From Frigoribacterium sp. PhB24 (GTDB lineage: Bacteria > Actinomycetota > Actinomycetes > Actinomycetales > Microbacteriaceae): a stretch of DNA of 64,000 nt. Positions 9,001-16,665 of the stretch are shown here, one piece after another; position 1 is the first letter of the stretch; every line of letters starts with the position of its first letter. Position numbers and translations under genes: made by a program. The stretch lies in the NCBI RefSeq assembly GCF_003755185.1, contig NZ_RKIC01000011.1, positions 62,001 through 126,000 of the forward strand. Direction: 5' to 3'. The notes below the pieces were generated by a model, which did not search any database, had not been told where the DNA came from, and saw only the letters and a program-made list of their open reading frames with translations.

Positions 9001-9598
9001 CGTCCTCGAGGCCGCGTCGCCGCTGCTCGGGGCGTCGGGTGCGTCGGCCTCCGACGACCTGCGAGCCGCCGCCGCCAGCGACGAGCACTTCTGGGCCACC
9101 GAGTTCGGCGTCGCCCGCGACGTGGGCGACCTCGGCCTCGAGCGCGACCTGCTGCGCTACCGCGCGTTGCCCGTCACGGTCCGCGCCGCCGACGGCGCGG
9201 CTCCGGTCGACGTGGTCCGGGTGCTGCTCGCCGGTCTGCGTGCCGGCGCGCCGCTCACGGTGTCGTCGTCGGTCGAGCTGCCCGGCGCTCTCGTCCGGGC
9301 GCTCGGCCTCGCGGCCTCCGACGTCGTGCGCGAGGACGACGCGGCGTGGCATGACCGGGTGCGTGCGGGTCGCCTGTCGACCGAGCGCGTGCGGTTGGTG
9401 ACGGACGCGGGCGGCGTGGCCGGCGCCTCCTCGGCTCTGTCGGACGCCCTCGGCGGCGACCCGGCGGTGGCCGTGTTCGCGGCCCCCGTCACGCCGACCG
9501 GGCGCCTCGAGCTGCTGCCGTTCCTCCGCGAGCAGGCCGTCGCCATCACGGCGCACCGCTTCGGCAACCCCGACGACTGGAGCGCCGCCGTCATCTGA
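6098..9598 (+). CDS. putA: Bifunctional proline dehydrogenase / P5C dehydrogenase PutA
   Basis: A 1166-residue bifunctional enzyme oxidising proline to pyrroline-5-carboxylate with FAD and then to glutamate with NAD. The proline dehydrogenase barrel covers roughly residues 60-420 (LINLDMEEYRDLDLT-like strands and the YLIRRLEENASS signature for substrate binding). The aldehyde dehydrogenase domain covers about 500-960, with general-base Glu near 724 (LLAETSGKNAL) and nucleophile Cys near 758 (GHAGQKCSA). The final 200 residues form a degenerate ALDH-like tail found in long PutA types, presumably for dimerisation or channel sealing. No N-terminal ribbon-helix-helix is present, so it is not an autoregulatory PutA. 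ATG 6098 is set by the promoter spacing. Confidence 0.93.
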   Translation: MTTIDETAGPSTAEQLLPVGIGDDAVALARRWAHEASGAPSTGSAHLLAQVLKDESGLAFTIGFVDRVVRPEDLGVAARNLSTLAKQAPAFLPWHMRSAVRLGGVMAPVLPGVVVPIARRVLRGMVGHLVADARPAKLGAAIAKIKKDDTRLNLNLLGEAVLGDTEAEHRLAGTRALLARDDVDYVSIKVSSIVSQLSMWAFDETVERVVEKLTPLYELAARSPRPKFINLDMEEYRDLDLTIAVFTRLLDQPQLKGLEAGIVLQTYLPDALGALQHLTTWATERVDAGGAAIKVRIVKGANLAMETVDATVHEWPLATYGTKQDSDTNYKRVLTWAFTPERTRSVRIGVAGHNLFDIAFAHLLAEARGVSDRVEFEMLLGMAEGQAELVKADVGGLLLYTPVVHPREFDVAISYLIRRLEENASSENFMSAVFELASNEAMFEREKGRFLASLAEVDGDTPASHRVQSRLDAAQALQPRAAGSGFDNEPDTDPALADNRAWGREIAARSADSRLGVELIESARVTDEATLDAIVADAVAASADWAARGGAGRAAVLREAAATLSARRADLMEVAASETGKTVAEGDVEVSEAIDFANWYAHLAEELDQVDGATFMPERLTLITPPWNFPLAIPAGSTLAALAAGSSVVIKPAGQAKRSGAVMVQALWDAGVPREVLKLVDVDEGDLGRHLVSHPSVDRVILTGAFETAALFTSWRTDLPLLAETSGKNALIVTPSADLDLAASDVIKSAFGHAGQKCSAASLVILVGSVATSERFRRQLVDAASTLRVGLPSDPTTQMGPIVEPAHGKLERALTTLGAGETWLVEPKQLDDSGRLWSPGVRAGVAAGSEFHLTEYFGPVLGIMTAKTLDEAIELQNATDYGLTAGLHTLDPAELSTWLDRVEAGNLYVNRGITGAIVRRQPFGGWKKSSVGAGAKAGGPNYLVHLGSWRPTALTEPQEARPGREALAVLEAASPLLGASGASASDDLRAAAASDEHFWATEFGVARDVGDLGLERDLLRYRALPVTVRAADGAAPVDVVRVLLAGLRAGAPLTVSSSVELPGALVRALGLAASDVVREDDAAWHDRVRAGRLSTERVRLVTDAGGVAGASSALSDALGGDPAVAVFAAPVTPTGRLELLPFLREQAVAITAHRFGNPDDWSAAVI

Positions 9599-9621
9599 TC
9601 CGGCGACGACCCGCGTCATGG

Positions 9622-9679
9622 CACCGCGTTCCGTGCGGCACACCCCGTCGAGACAGGGAGCAGAGCACGGAACGCGGTG
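9622..9679. terminator. Long hairpin B1 between putA and adh
   Basis: A perfect 15-base inverted repeat, CACCGCGTTCCGTGC (9622-9636) with its complement at 9665-9679, encloses a 28-base loop in the gap between two convergent genes. There is no T-tract. Its arm words recur in the hairpin at 36562-36621, so it belongs to a small related family and probably terminates both genes. Confidence 0.55.
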
Positions 9680-9697
9680 TCGTGTGATGCGGTGCCG

Positions 9698-10906
9698 TCA
9701 GCCGGCGACGACCTCGACCTTGGTCCAGCCGGGCTCGCGGCGGTCGAACGCCTCGTAGGCCTCGATCGCCGAACCGATGCCCTCGTGCTCGGTGATGAAC
9801 GCCGTCGGGTCGAACTGGCCCGAGGCGACGAGGTCGATCAGCGGCGGGGTCACCGAGTGGTGGTCGCAGTTGCCCATGCGGATGGTGAGGTTCTTCAGCA
9901 TCGCCTCGCCGAACGGGAACGACGTGACGGTCGGCGAGTACACGCCGATGACGCCGATGCGGCCGTACTTCGCGACGACCTCGACGGCCCAGCGCAGAGC
10001 CTGGGTCGGCGCGTTGCCGGGAACCCACTGGTCGCCCTGCGGGTTCGCGTCGGGGGCGACCTGCTCGACCTCGGCCGCGAACTCGGCGGCCGTGTCGGCG
10101 TCGGGGGCGGCCGGGCCGTGGCTCGCGTGCTGGGCGTCGACGCCGACCGCGTCGATGACGGCGTCCACGCCCGCACCGCCGGTGAGGCGCTTGATCGTCT
10201 CGACGGGGTCCTCGTCGTCGAAGTTCACGATCTCGGCGTTCTGGGCGAGGGCCTGGGCGAGGCGCGTCTCTTCTCGGTCGACCACGATCACGCGGCTGGC
10301 GCCCTGCTTGAAGGCCGAGGCGATCGCGAACTGGCCGACCACGCCGGCACCGAAGACGGCGACCACGTCGCCGCGGGTGACCCCCGCGAGCTCGGCTCCG
10401 AACCAGCCGGTCGGGAAGATGTCGCTCAGCAGGATCGCCTGCTCGTCGCTGACCGTGTCGGGCAGGCGGTGCATGGTGTTCTGCGCGAACGGCACGCGCA
10501 CCTGCTCGGCCTGCAGGCCGTTGACCGGGCCGGTCGAGGCCGGGCCGCCGAAGAAGCAGGTGCCGGCGTCCGGGCCGTTGGGGTTCGCCACGTCGCACTG
10601 GGCCGTCTGGCCCTGGCGGCAGTAGCGGCAGGTGCCGCACGACACCGTCGAGTTGATGACGACCCGGTCGCCGGCGCTGAAGCCGCGGACGTCGTCACCG
10701 ACCGCGGTCACGACGCCGACCGCCTCGTGGCCGAGGATCGTGCCCTCGGCCATGGGGGCCATCGTGCCGCGCACGAAGTGCAGGTCGGTGCCGCAGATCG
10801 CGCTGCGGGTGATGCGGACGACCGCATCGGTCGGGTCGACGATGGTGGGGTCGGCGACCTCGTCGAGTCGGATGTCGCCGATGCCGTGCCAGACGACTGC
10901 CTTCAT
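9698..10906 (-). CDS. Zinc-dependent alcohol dehydrogenase
   Basis: A 402-residue medium-chain dehydrogenase resembling the formaldehyde dehydrogenase/threonine dehydrogenase group. Catalytic zinc ligands are seen in ICGTDLHFVRG and GHEAVG, and the structural zinc loop in SCGTCRYCRQGQTAQC. The Rossmann glycine motif follows as VFGAGVVGQFAI. It is longer than the 350-residue norm because of an inserted segment near residues 240-290, as in glutathione-independent formaldehyde dehydrogenases. The electron acceptor is NAD(P); the natural alcohol is unknown. It is monocistronic and converges on putA. About 190 bases upstream lie without a gene, holding only the ole terminator hairpin. Confidence 0.85.
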   Translation of the reverse strand: MKAVVWHGIGDIRLDEVADPTIVDPTDAVVRITRSAICGTDLHFVRGTMAPMAEGTILGHEAVGVVTAVGDDVRGFSAGDRVVINSTVSCGTCRYCRQGQTAQCDVANPNGPDAGTCFFGGPASTGPVNGLQAEQVRVPFAQNTMHRLPDTVSDEQAILLSDIFPTGWFGAELAGVTRGDVVAVFGAGVVGQFAIASAFKQGASRVIVVDREETRLAQALAQNAEIVNFDDEDPVETIKRLTGGAGVDAVIDAVGVDAQHASHGPAAPDADTAAEFAAEVEQVAPDANPQGDQWVPGNAPTQALRWAVEVVAKYGRIGVIGVYSPTVTSFPFGEAMLKNLTIRMGNCDHHSVTPPLIDLVASGQFDPTAFITEHEGIGSAIEAYEAFDRREPGWTKVEVVAG

Positions 10907-11031
10907 GGATGGTCCTTCCGTCGAGTGGGGTGCCGGGTCTCCGCCGGCCGCCGCGGGCTGCTGCCACCGGCTGCTCCCGCTATCCGGGTGACGGTAGGCC
11001 GCGCCCGGCCGTCCGGGCCGGTCCCGGCCGT

Positions 11032-11089
11032 CGAGATGTCACGACGTGCCGCTCACCTTCGAACGTGAGCGGCACGTCGTGACATCTCG
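11032..11089. terminator. Perfect long hairpin A1 downstream of the ole operon
   Basis: The arms at 11032-11056 and 11065-11089 are exact complements over 25 bases (left arm begins CGAGATGTCACGACGTGCC) with an eight-base loop CTTCGAAC. It starts 12 bases after the oleD stop. Two close relatives occur at 59891-59954 and 63172-63229, also at gene ends. It is probably an intrinsic terminator of the kind lacking a U-tract. Confidence 0.65.
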
Positions 11090-11101
11090 CGCGAGGCGGC
11101 C

Positions 11102-12085
11102 TCAGACGGCGGGCTGCCCCGCGGCGTACCAGGCGGCGAGCCGGCGCAGGCCTTCGTCGACGCTCACCGCGGGCGTCCAGCGGAGGTCGTGCTGCGTGCG
11201 CCGCTGGTCGAACCAGTGCGCGGTGGACAGCTGCTCGGCGAGGAACCTCGTCATGGGTGGTTCGTCGGTGCCCGGTCGCACGGCCCAGACACGCTCGACC
11301 AGTGAGCCCGCGGCGCGGGCGACGACGGCCGGCACCCGCAGGCGAGGGGCGGGCACCCCGGCGGCCGCGCAGATGCCGGCCATCAGGTCGGCGACGGTGC
11401 GGGGCTCGCCGTTGCTGATCACGTACGCCCCACCGCTGACGTCGTCGACGCGGTCGAGGGCCGCGGCGATGCCGGACGCCGCGTTGTCCACGTAGGTGGA
11501 GTCGATCAGGGCGGCGCCGTGATCGAGCAGGGGCAGGCGTCCGGAGCGGGCACGGTCGACGATGCGCTCGACGAGCTGCGTGTCACCCGGGCCCCAGACG
11601 AGGTGCGGGCGCACGGCCACGACCCGCAGGTCGGCGTCGGCCGTCCCGAGGGCGACGCGCTCGGCCGCGGCCTTGGTGCGGGCGTAGTCGCCGCGAGCGT
11701 GCCCGGGCGACGCCGGCAGCGCGTCGTCGCCGACGATGGATGCCCCGGAGTGAGCCACGGACGGCGACGACACGAAGACCAGTCGCGACACCGAGGAGGC
11801 GCGCATCGCCTCGACGAGGGAGCGCGTGCCCCCGACGTTGACGGCCTCGAAGTCGGCGGCGTCACCCGTGAGCGACACCTTCGCGGCGAGGTGGACGACG
11901 GCGTCCTGGTCGCGGACGGCGGCCGCGACGGCCCGGGGGTTCGTGATCGACCCGAGCACGTCGCGGGCACCCGGGACGCCCGAGGGGCGGCGTTGGAACG
12001 TCGTGACCTCATGCCCGGCGTCGGCGACGGCCCGGGCGACGGCGCCGCCGAGCAGCCCGCTCGCCCCGGTGACCAGCACCCTCAC
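11102..12085 (-). CDS. oleD: OleD-like NAD(P)-dependent 2-alkyl-3-ketoacid reductase
   Basis: A 327-residue extended-SDR protein. A Rossmann motif (TGASGLLGGAVARAV) stands at the very N-terminus and the catalytic YARTK in the middle. Family and context give the role: in olefin biosynthesis OleD reduces the beta-keto acid made by OleA to a beta-hydroxy acid. The GTG start at 12085 overlaps the TGA of the OleBC gene by four bases (GTGA), so translation is coupled. It is the last gene of the operon and is followed by a perfect hairpin. A copy of the dispersed word encodes MRASSV within it. Without context it could be mistaken for a 3-beta-hydroxysteroid dehydrogenase. Confidence 0.85.
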   Translation of the reverse strand: MRVLVTGASGLLGGAVARAVADAGHEVTTFQRRPSGVPGARDVLGSITNPRAVAAAVRDQDAVVHLAAKVSLTGDAADFEAVNVGGTRSLVEAMRASSVSRLVFVSSPSVAHSGASIVGDDALPASPGHARGDYARTKAAAERVALGTADADLRVVAVRPHLVWGPGDTQLVERIVDRARSGRLPLLDHGAALIDSTYVDNAASGIAAALDRVDDVSGGAYVISNGEPRTVADLMAGICAAAGVPAPRLRVPAVVARAAGSLVERVWAVRPGTDEPPMTRFLAEQLSTAHWFDQRRTQHDLRWTPAVSVDEGLRRLAAWYAAGQPAV

Positions 12086-14841
12086 GGTCGGCGCATCCGG
12101 CCGCCGGAGAGCACCGAGGCCGCCCAGGCGGCGAGGCCGCTGCGGTCGATCTTGCTGTTGTGGCGCACGTCGGTCGGCAGCCGCGGCACGACGAGCACGG
12201 CCGCCACCGGTCGACCCGACGCCGAGGCCACGGCCGAGCGCACCGAGGCCGCCAGGGTCGCGGACGCCAGCCCCGGGCGACGAGCCGGAGGGACGGTCTC
12301 GGCCACGACGACGACCTGCTGCGTGCCGGCCGGGCCGACGCCCACGACGGCGGCGCGGGCGATGCCGGCCCGCGCCTCCACGGCCTGTTCGGACGCCACC
12401 GGTGTCAGCACGCCCGTCGCCGTCGTGATCACGTGGGGCAGGCGGCCCTCGACCCAGAGGCGGCCCTGCGCGTCGAGGTGCCCGACGTCGCCGGTGCGGT
12501 GCCACCGCGTCTCGGCGGTCGAGCCGAGGCGGCTGGTCCGATGCGTGAGCCAGAGGCGGTCGTAGTGGTCCTCGACGTGCGGCGCCGAGACGACGATCTC
12601 GCCGGTCACCCCGGCGTCGTCGGTGAACGCCGAGGAGGCGCGGCCCGCGTCGTCGAGAGGAGCGATCCGCACCGTCGTGGTCGCGCCGGGCAGCCCCACG
12701 CAGACGCCGCCGGCGTCGGGCGCGCCCTCGGCGACGGCGGCCTCGCGGTCGGTCGCCGCGGAGCGCACACCGTCGAGCGTGACGTCGGTCATCAGCAGGC
12801 CCTCGGTCATGCCGTAGGGCGTGTGGGGCGTGGCGTTCGGCATCAGGTCGCCGGCCGCGGCGAGCAGCGACTCGGAGACCGGTGCGCCCGCCGACAGGAA
12901 GGTCTCGACGCCCGACAGCGCGCGATGGCCGGCGGCATCGAGTTCGTCGGACGTCGCGACCACGTTGGTGAGCGCGGCGGGGGAGAGGAACACCACGGTG
13001 GCGTCGACCGCGGCCGTGGCGGCCGCGACGGCGCGGGCCGTCAACGTGCGGGGTTTCGTGACGTCCATGTCGGGCGTGACGCTGGTCGCGCCCAGGGCGG
13101 GCCCGAGCAGGGCGAACGGGGCGAAGCCGGCGACCAGGCCGGTGCCGGGGCCGACGCCGTACTGCTCGGCCAGGGCGTCGCGCAGGGCGGTCAGCTGGCC
13201 GTGGCGGTAGACGACGCCCTTCGCGGGACCGGTCGAGCCCGAGGTGAAGAGGATCGCGGCCTCGGCGTCGGCCGCGGGAGCCTCGGGCAGTTCGGCGAGG
13301 GCCTCGTGGGCGCGGCGCCCGAGTTCGGCGATCTCGGGCAGCGAGGCCTCGACGCCGAGCGCGCGGGCGGCGATCGGTGCCAACGTCGTGGTCGAGATCT
13401 TGCGGCCGGGCCAACCGAGGGCGGTCGCGGCGGTGAGCCCGGGCAGCTGGCCGATCACGTGTTCGGGCCAGGCCCCCCGGACGGCGCGGGTCAGGCCGCG
13501 CACGCCGAGACCGGCGTCGGCCACGACCACGACAGCACCGAGGCGGACGCACGCGTAGAGCACGGCGGTCAAGTCGGCACCCGGCTGCACGAGCAGCGAC
13601 ACCCGGTCCCTTGGCCGCACACCGTGCTTGCGCAGGCCGAGGGCGATCTCGTGCACGCGGCGGGCCAGCAGGCTCCAGCTGACCGAACGGGGGCCGTCGG
13701 CACCCGCGGGGGCCATCTCGACCAGCGCGGTGGCCGGGCTGTCGGCCAGGGACTCGAGGTACGACCAGAGCGGGCGGTCCTGCGGGGAGGCGACCCGCGC
13801 CTCCTCGGCGACGGCGACGGCGGCGGCTCCGGCCGGGGCGTCGACCGTGGCCGCGCCGTCGGGCAGTCGATCGCCCAGCCAGGTGAGCACGGCCCCGGCG
13901 TAGTCGACGTCCTCGGCGACGAGGTGGCCCGCGCCCTCGTAGCGGTGGACGTCGGCGTGCGGCAGGCGGTCGATCAGATCGTCGAGGTACCGGTCCGAGA
14001 AGATCGGGTCGCGCGGGCCCCAGAGCATCAGCGCCGGCACCGTGAGCTCGCGCAGGCCTTCGGCGATGCGGTCGAGCTCGGGGCTGCTGACGTGCTCGGC
14101 GTCGACCGGGATGTCGGCGACGAACCCGCCGATGCCACCACGGCGGTCGGCCTGGCGGTAGGGGGCACGGAAGCCGTCCTTGACCGCGGCCGAGAGCGGC
14201 GGGTGGGCGAGGCCGAGGGTCACGTCGAGGAACCCGGTCGTGCCGACGGTCGCCCGGCCCAGGACGCCGCGGGCGAGGGTGAGGCGGAGGGGGGCCGGGA
14301 TCTTCTCGTCCTCTGGCTGGTGGATCGCCGTGTTGAGCAGCATGAGCCCGACGAGCTGGTCGGGGTGGTCGACCGCCCAGCCCATCGAGACGACGCCGCC
14401 CCAGTCGTGGCCGAGGGTGACGACGGGGCCGGCGATCTCGAGGGCCTCGGTCAGGTCGCCCAGGTCGGCGACGCGGCGGGCCAGCGTCTGCGGCGAGCCG
14501 GTGCGTTCGGAGAAGCCCATGTCGAGCTGGTCGACGGCGACGACGCGCCAGGCGGGGCCTCCGGCGGCGGCCGTCTCGACCGTGCGCGCGACGAGGCGGC
14601 GCCACAGGTACGACCAGGTCGGGTTGCCGTGCACGCAGAGGATGGTGCCGACGGGTTCGACGCCGAGGGCCGTCAGTCGGTCGCCGTTGTCGAGGACGTG
14701 CCAGGTGCGGGAGGCGCGGTGCGAACCCAGCCCGTAGGGCACATCGACGAGACGCGACCACGACGGGTCGAGCCCGTCGAGACCCGCGGGGGGACGTGAC
14801 GCCGGCGCCGTGGCGGAGGCGGACCGCGGGAGCCGACTCAC
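12082..14841 (-). CDS. OleBC fusion: beta-lactone decarboxylase + beta-lactone synthetase
   Basis: A 919-residue two-domain protein. Residues 1-330 are an alpha/beta hydrolase close to haloalkane dehalogenases: oxyanion HGNPTW, nucleophile elbow GHDWGG with Asp near 146, and DQLDMGFSER. This is OleB, which decarboxylates the beta-lactone to a cis-olefin. Residues 370-919 are an AMP-forming ligase with LFTSGSTGPAKGVVYRHG, YGMTEG and the late TGDVGHLDAQGRLWVEGR. This is OleC, which closes the beta-lactone with ATP. OleB-OleC fusions are known in Actinobacteria. The GTG start (14841) overlaps the oleA stop as GTGA. Three copies of the dispersed GGAGGCGCG word fall inside it (12634, 13796, 14710). 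Confidence 0.9.
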   Translation of the reverse strand: MSRLPRSASATAPASRPPAGLDGLDPSWSRLVDVPYGLGSHRASRTWHVLDNGDRLTALGVEPVGTILCVHGNPTWSYLWRRLVARTVETAAAGGPAWRVVAVDQLDMGFSERTGSPQTLARRVADLGDLTEALEIAGPVVTLGHDWGGVVSMGWAVDHPDQLVGLMLLNTAIHQPEDEKIPAPLRLTLARGVLGRATVGTTGFLDVTLGLAHPPLSAAVKDGFRAPYRQADRRGGIGGFVADIPVDAEHVSSPELDRIAEGLRELTVPALMLWGPRDPIFSDRYLDDLIDRLPHADVHRYEGAGHLVAEDVDYAGAVLTWLGDRLPDGAATVDAPAGAAAVAVAEEARVASPQDRPLWSYLESLADSPATALVEMAPAGADGPRSVSWSLLARRVHEIALGLRKHGVRPRDRVSLLVQPGADLTAVLYACVRLGAVVVVADAGLGVRGLTRAVRGAWPEHVIGQLPGLTAATALGWPGRKISTTTLAPIAARALGVEASLPEIAELGRRAHEALAELPEAPAADAEAAILFTSGSTGPAKGVVYRHGQLTALRDALAEQYGVGPGTGLVAGFAPFALLGPALGATSVTPDMDVTKPRTLTARAVAAATAAVDATVVFLSPAALTNVVATSDELDAAGHRALSGVETFLSAGAPVSESLLAAAGDLMPNATPHTPYGMTEGLLMTDVTLDGVRSAATDREAAVAEGAPDAGGVCVGLPGATTTVRIAPLDDAGRASSAFTDDAGVTGEIVVSAPHVEDHYDRLWLTHRTSRLGSTAETRWHRTGDVGHLDAQGRLWVEGRLPHVITTATGVLTPVASEQAVEARAGIARAAVVGVGPAGTQQVVVVAETVPPARRPGLASATLAASVRSAVASASGRPVAAVLVVPRLPTDVRHNSKIDRSGLAAWAASVLSGGRMRRP

Positions 14842-15860
14842 CAGGCGAGTTCCATCATCGCGGTGTTGATGCCCGAGCCGACGCCCATCAGCAGCACGCG
14901 GTCGCCCTTGCTGAGGGTCTTGCTCTCTTCGACGAGGGTGATGGGGATCGAGGCCGGGCCCACGTTGCCGAGGGTCGGGTAGGTCAACGGGACGAGCTTC
15001 TTGTCGATGCCGGCGGCTTTGACGAAGGCGCCGGTGTGCACGTCGCTGACCTGGTGCATGATGTAGCGGTCCATGCGCTGCCAGTTCCAGTCGCGCTTGG
15101 CTTCTTTCCAGGCCGAGACGACGAGTTCCATGCCGCGCTTGAGCAGCGCCTTGGCGTCGGTGAACATGCCGTCGACGCTTCCGACGCACAGGTCGTAGTT
15201 CTCGGTGGCGGCGCGGGTGACCCCGCCGACGATGCGGTGGCCCTCGGGGTGCAGGTCGGCCCGGCCGATGACGGCGGCGGCGGCACCCGAGCCCAGGGTC
15301 AGGCTGGCGAACTCGCTCATGAAGTCGTCGCGGCCGTAGCCCTTGGTCAGCAGGCGGTCGATGGTGTTGACCTGGACGTCGTCGGCGTCCTCGCCGTCGA
15401 TGATGACGGCGTAGTCGATCTGGCCTGCGTCGATCAGCTGGGCGGCGAGGGTCATGCCGTTGACGAAGCCGAGACAGGCGTTGGCGATGTCGAAGTTCGT
15501 GGCCGACGAGGGCAGGCCGAGACCGTGGTGCAGGCGCACGGCGACCGAGGGTTCGAGGTGCGGGCGGGTCACCGAGGTGTTGATCAACAGGCCGACCTGG
15601 TCGGGGCGGACGCCGGCCTCGGCCAAGGCGCGCTTGCCTGCGTCGATCGCCGCTGCGTCGAAGCTCTGCTCGGTGCTCCAGTTGCGGCGCTCGTACACGC
15701 CCGCGACGCGCTGGAGCAGGCCCGTGGGCAGCTTCAGGCGCTTGAGCACGGGGCTGAGCTTCTCGTCGATGCTCTCGGAGGTGGTGACCCGATCGGCCAT
15801 GGTGCTGGTGACCGACAGCAACGCGACGTTGCTGTGCCGGGTCGTAGCGTTTCCGTTCAA
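14838..15860 (-). CDS. oleA: OleA-like head-to-head acyl-CoA condensing enzyme
   Basis: A 340-residue thiolase-fold enzyme that condenses two fatty acyl-CoAs non-decarboxylatively to a beta-keto acid, the first step of long-chain olefin formation. The nucleophilic Cys lies in FDIANACLGFVNGM, and the late His/Asn region reads IMHQVSDVH and TLGNVGPAS. The start is read as TTG 15860 giving LNGNATTRHSNVALLSV, matching the conserved OleA N-terminus, with AGGGAG five bases upstream. Earlier in-frame starts lack this support. The TTG lies at the centre of a perfect palindrome, so translation or transcription may be controlled there. Confidence 0.9.
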   Translation of the reverse strand: MNGNATTRHSNVALLSVTSTMADRVTTSESIDEKLSPVLKRLKLPTGLLQRVAGVYERRNWSTEQSFDAAAIDAGKRALAEAGVRPDQVGLLINTSVTRPHLEPSVAVRLHHGLGLPSSATNFDIANACLGFVNGMTLAAQLIDAGQIDYAVIIDGEDADDVQVNTIDRLLTKGYGRDDFMSEFASLTLGSGAAAAVIGRADLHPEGHRIVGGVTRAATENYDLCVGSVDGMFTDAKALLKRGMELVVSAWKEAKRDWNWQRMDRYIMHQVSDVHTGAFVKAAGIDKKLVPLTYPTLGNVGPASIPITLVEESKTLSKGDRVLLMGVGSGINTAMMELAW

Positions 15861-15865
15861 CGGAA
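15851..15865 (-). promoter_or_regulatory. Palindrome centred on the oleA start codon
   Basis: TTCCGTTGAACGGAA is a perfect inverted repeat with a one-base centre, and the TTG start is part of it. In RNA the arms are too close to form a good hairpin, so a protein operator is more likely. No regulator gene lies in the ole locus. Confidence 0.45.
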
Positions 15866-15951
15866 CTCCCTGTCGAGTTGTGGCGGGGTGGGGCTGCACG
15901 CGCGCGCGGGGTCGCGAGCGGAGCCGAACGTCGTGGGCACCGGTTCGGTGC

Positions 15952-15975
15952 GTCCGCCAGTTTACGGCGGCGGAC
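15952..15975 (-). promoter_or_regulatory. Putative ole promoter flanked by an inverted repeat
   Basis: On the minus strand a TAAACT -10-like box (15964-15959) lies between the arms GTCCGCC (15952-15958) and GGCGGAC (15969-15975). It would start a leader of about 90 bases before oleA. This is inferred from sequence only. Confidence 0.4.
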
Positions 15976-16043
15976 GCTGGGTGGTTGCCAGGTTGACGGG
16001 GCACGTCCATGCCGCGAACGGCATGTGGCGGGGAGTGCCGGCG

Positions 16044-16325
16044 TCAGGCCGAAGGGTCGCGGGGCAGCCGGACGATGCGACGTCGGTCGTCACGAGACCA
16101 CCAGACGAGGTCTGCGACGGCCCAGGTGACGGCTCCCAGGCCGGCGGCGACCACGACCACGGTGACGACGGTGACGCTGCCCCCGCCGACCGTCAGGGCG
16201 GCGACGATGCTCGCGATCACGACGAGCGCGCAGAACGTCGTCACCAGGGGCAGGGCGATGCCGCCGCGTCTGGTCAGCAGCCAGTTCGGCACGTCGGGGT
16301 CGACGTGGACGTCGCGTCGTCGCAC
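16044..16325 (-). CDS. Small two-helix membrane protein (paralogue of the next gene)
   Basis: A 93-residue protein with a basic N-terminus (VRRRDVHVDPDVPNWLL), two transmembrane segments at about residues 25-45 and 52-75, and a cytoplasmic tail DLVWWSRDDRRRIVR. GTG 16325 is chosen because GAGGAGG lies five bases upstream; longer in-frame starts have no ribosome-binding site. The divergent neighbour has the same end (DLVWWSKDGRRAR), so the two are likely duplicates. Function is unknown. Confidence 0.6.
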   Translation of the reverse strand: MRRRDVHVDPDVPNWLLTRRGGIALPLVTTFCALVVIASIVAALTVGGGSVTVVTVVVVAAGLGAVTWAVADLVWWSRDDRRRIVRLPRDPSA

Positions 16326-16389
16326 GGTGCCTCCTCGGCGGATCGGGGTCCCGGCGATCGTAGCCCGCGCACCTTGTACCCTCGGGTTC

Positions 16390-16635
16390 ATGAGCGACCT
16401 GCGGCGACCCTGGTTCACCCTGACGAAGACCGGCGCCGTGGTGCCTGCCGTGTTCGAGGTGCTGATCGGCCTGTTCGGTCTCGTCGTTCAGGTGCTCAAC
16501 ATCGCCTCGGGTGTGCCGGTCCAGGCGCTGACCGTGATCATCCTGATCGTGGCGGTGTTGCTGATCGCGCAGGGTGTCGCCGACCTGGTCTGGTGGAGCA
16601 AGGACGGCCGCCGGGCGAGGGCGCGCCAGGTCTGA
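16390..16635 (+). CDS. Small two-helix membrane protein
   Basis: An 81-residue membrane protein starting MSDLRRPWFTLTKTG. Two hydrophobic helices (about residues 17-38 and 45-65) are followed by VADLVWWSKDGRRAR, nearly the same tail as in the divergent neighbour. A TACCCT box at 16377-16382, seven bases before ATG 16390, indicates a leaderless transcript. No known domain is recognised. The two genes share a 64-base divergent promoter region. Confidence 0.65.
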   Translation: MSDLRRPWFTLTKTGAVVPAVFEVLIGLFGLVVQVLNIASGVPVQALTVIILIVAVLLIAQGVADLVWWSKDGRRARARQV

Positions 16636-16665
16636 CCCGAGCGCGAGGGCTGCCCGGTCCTGGGC

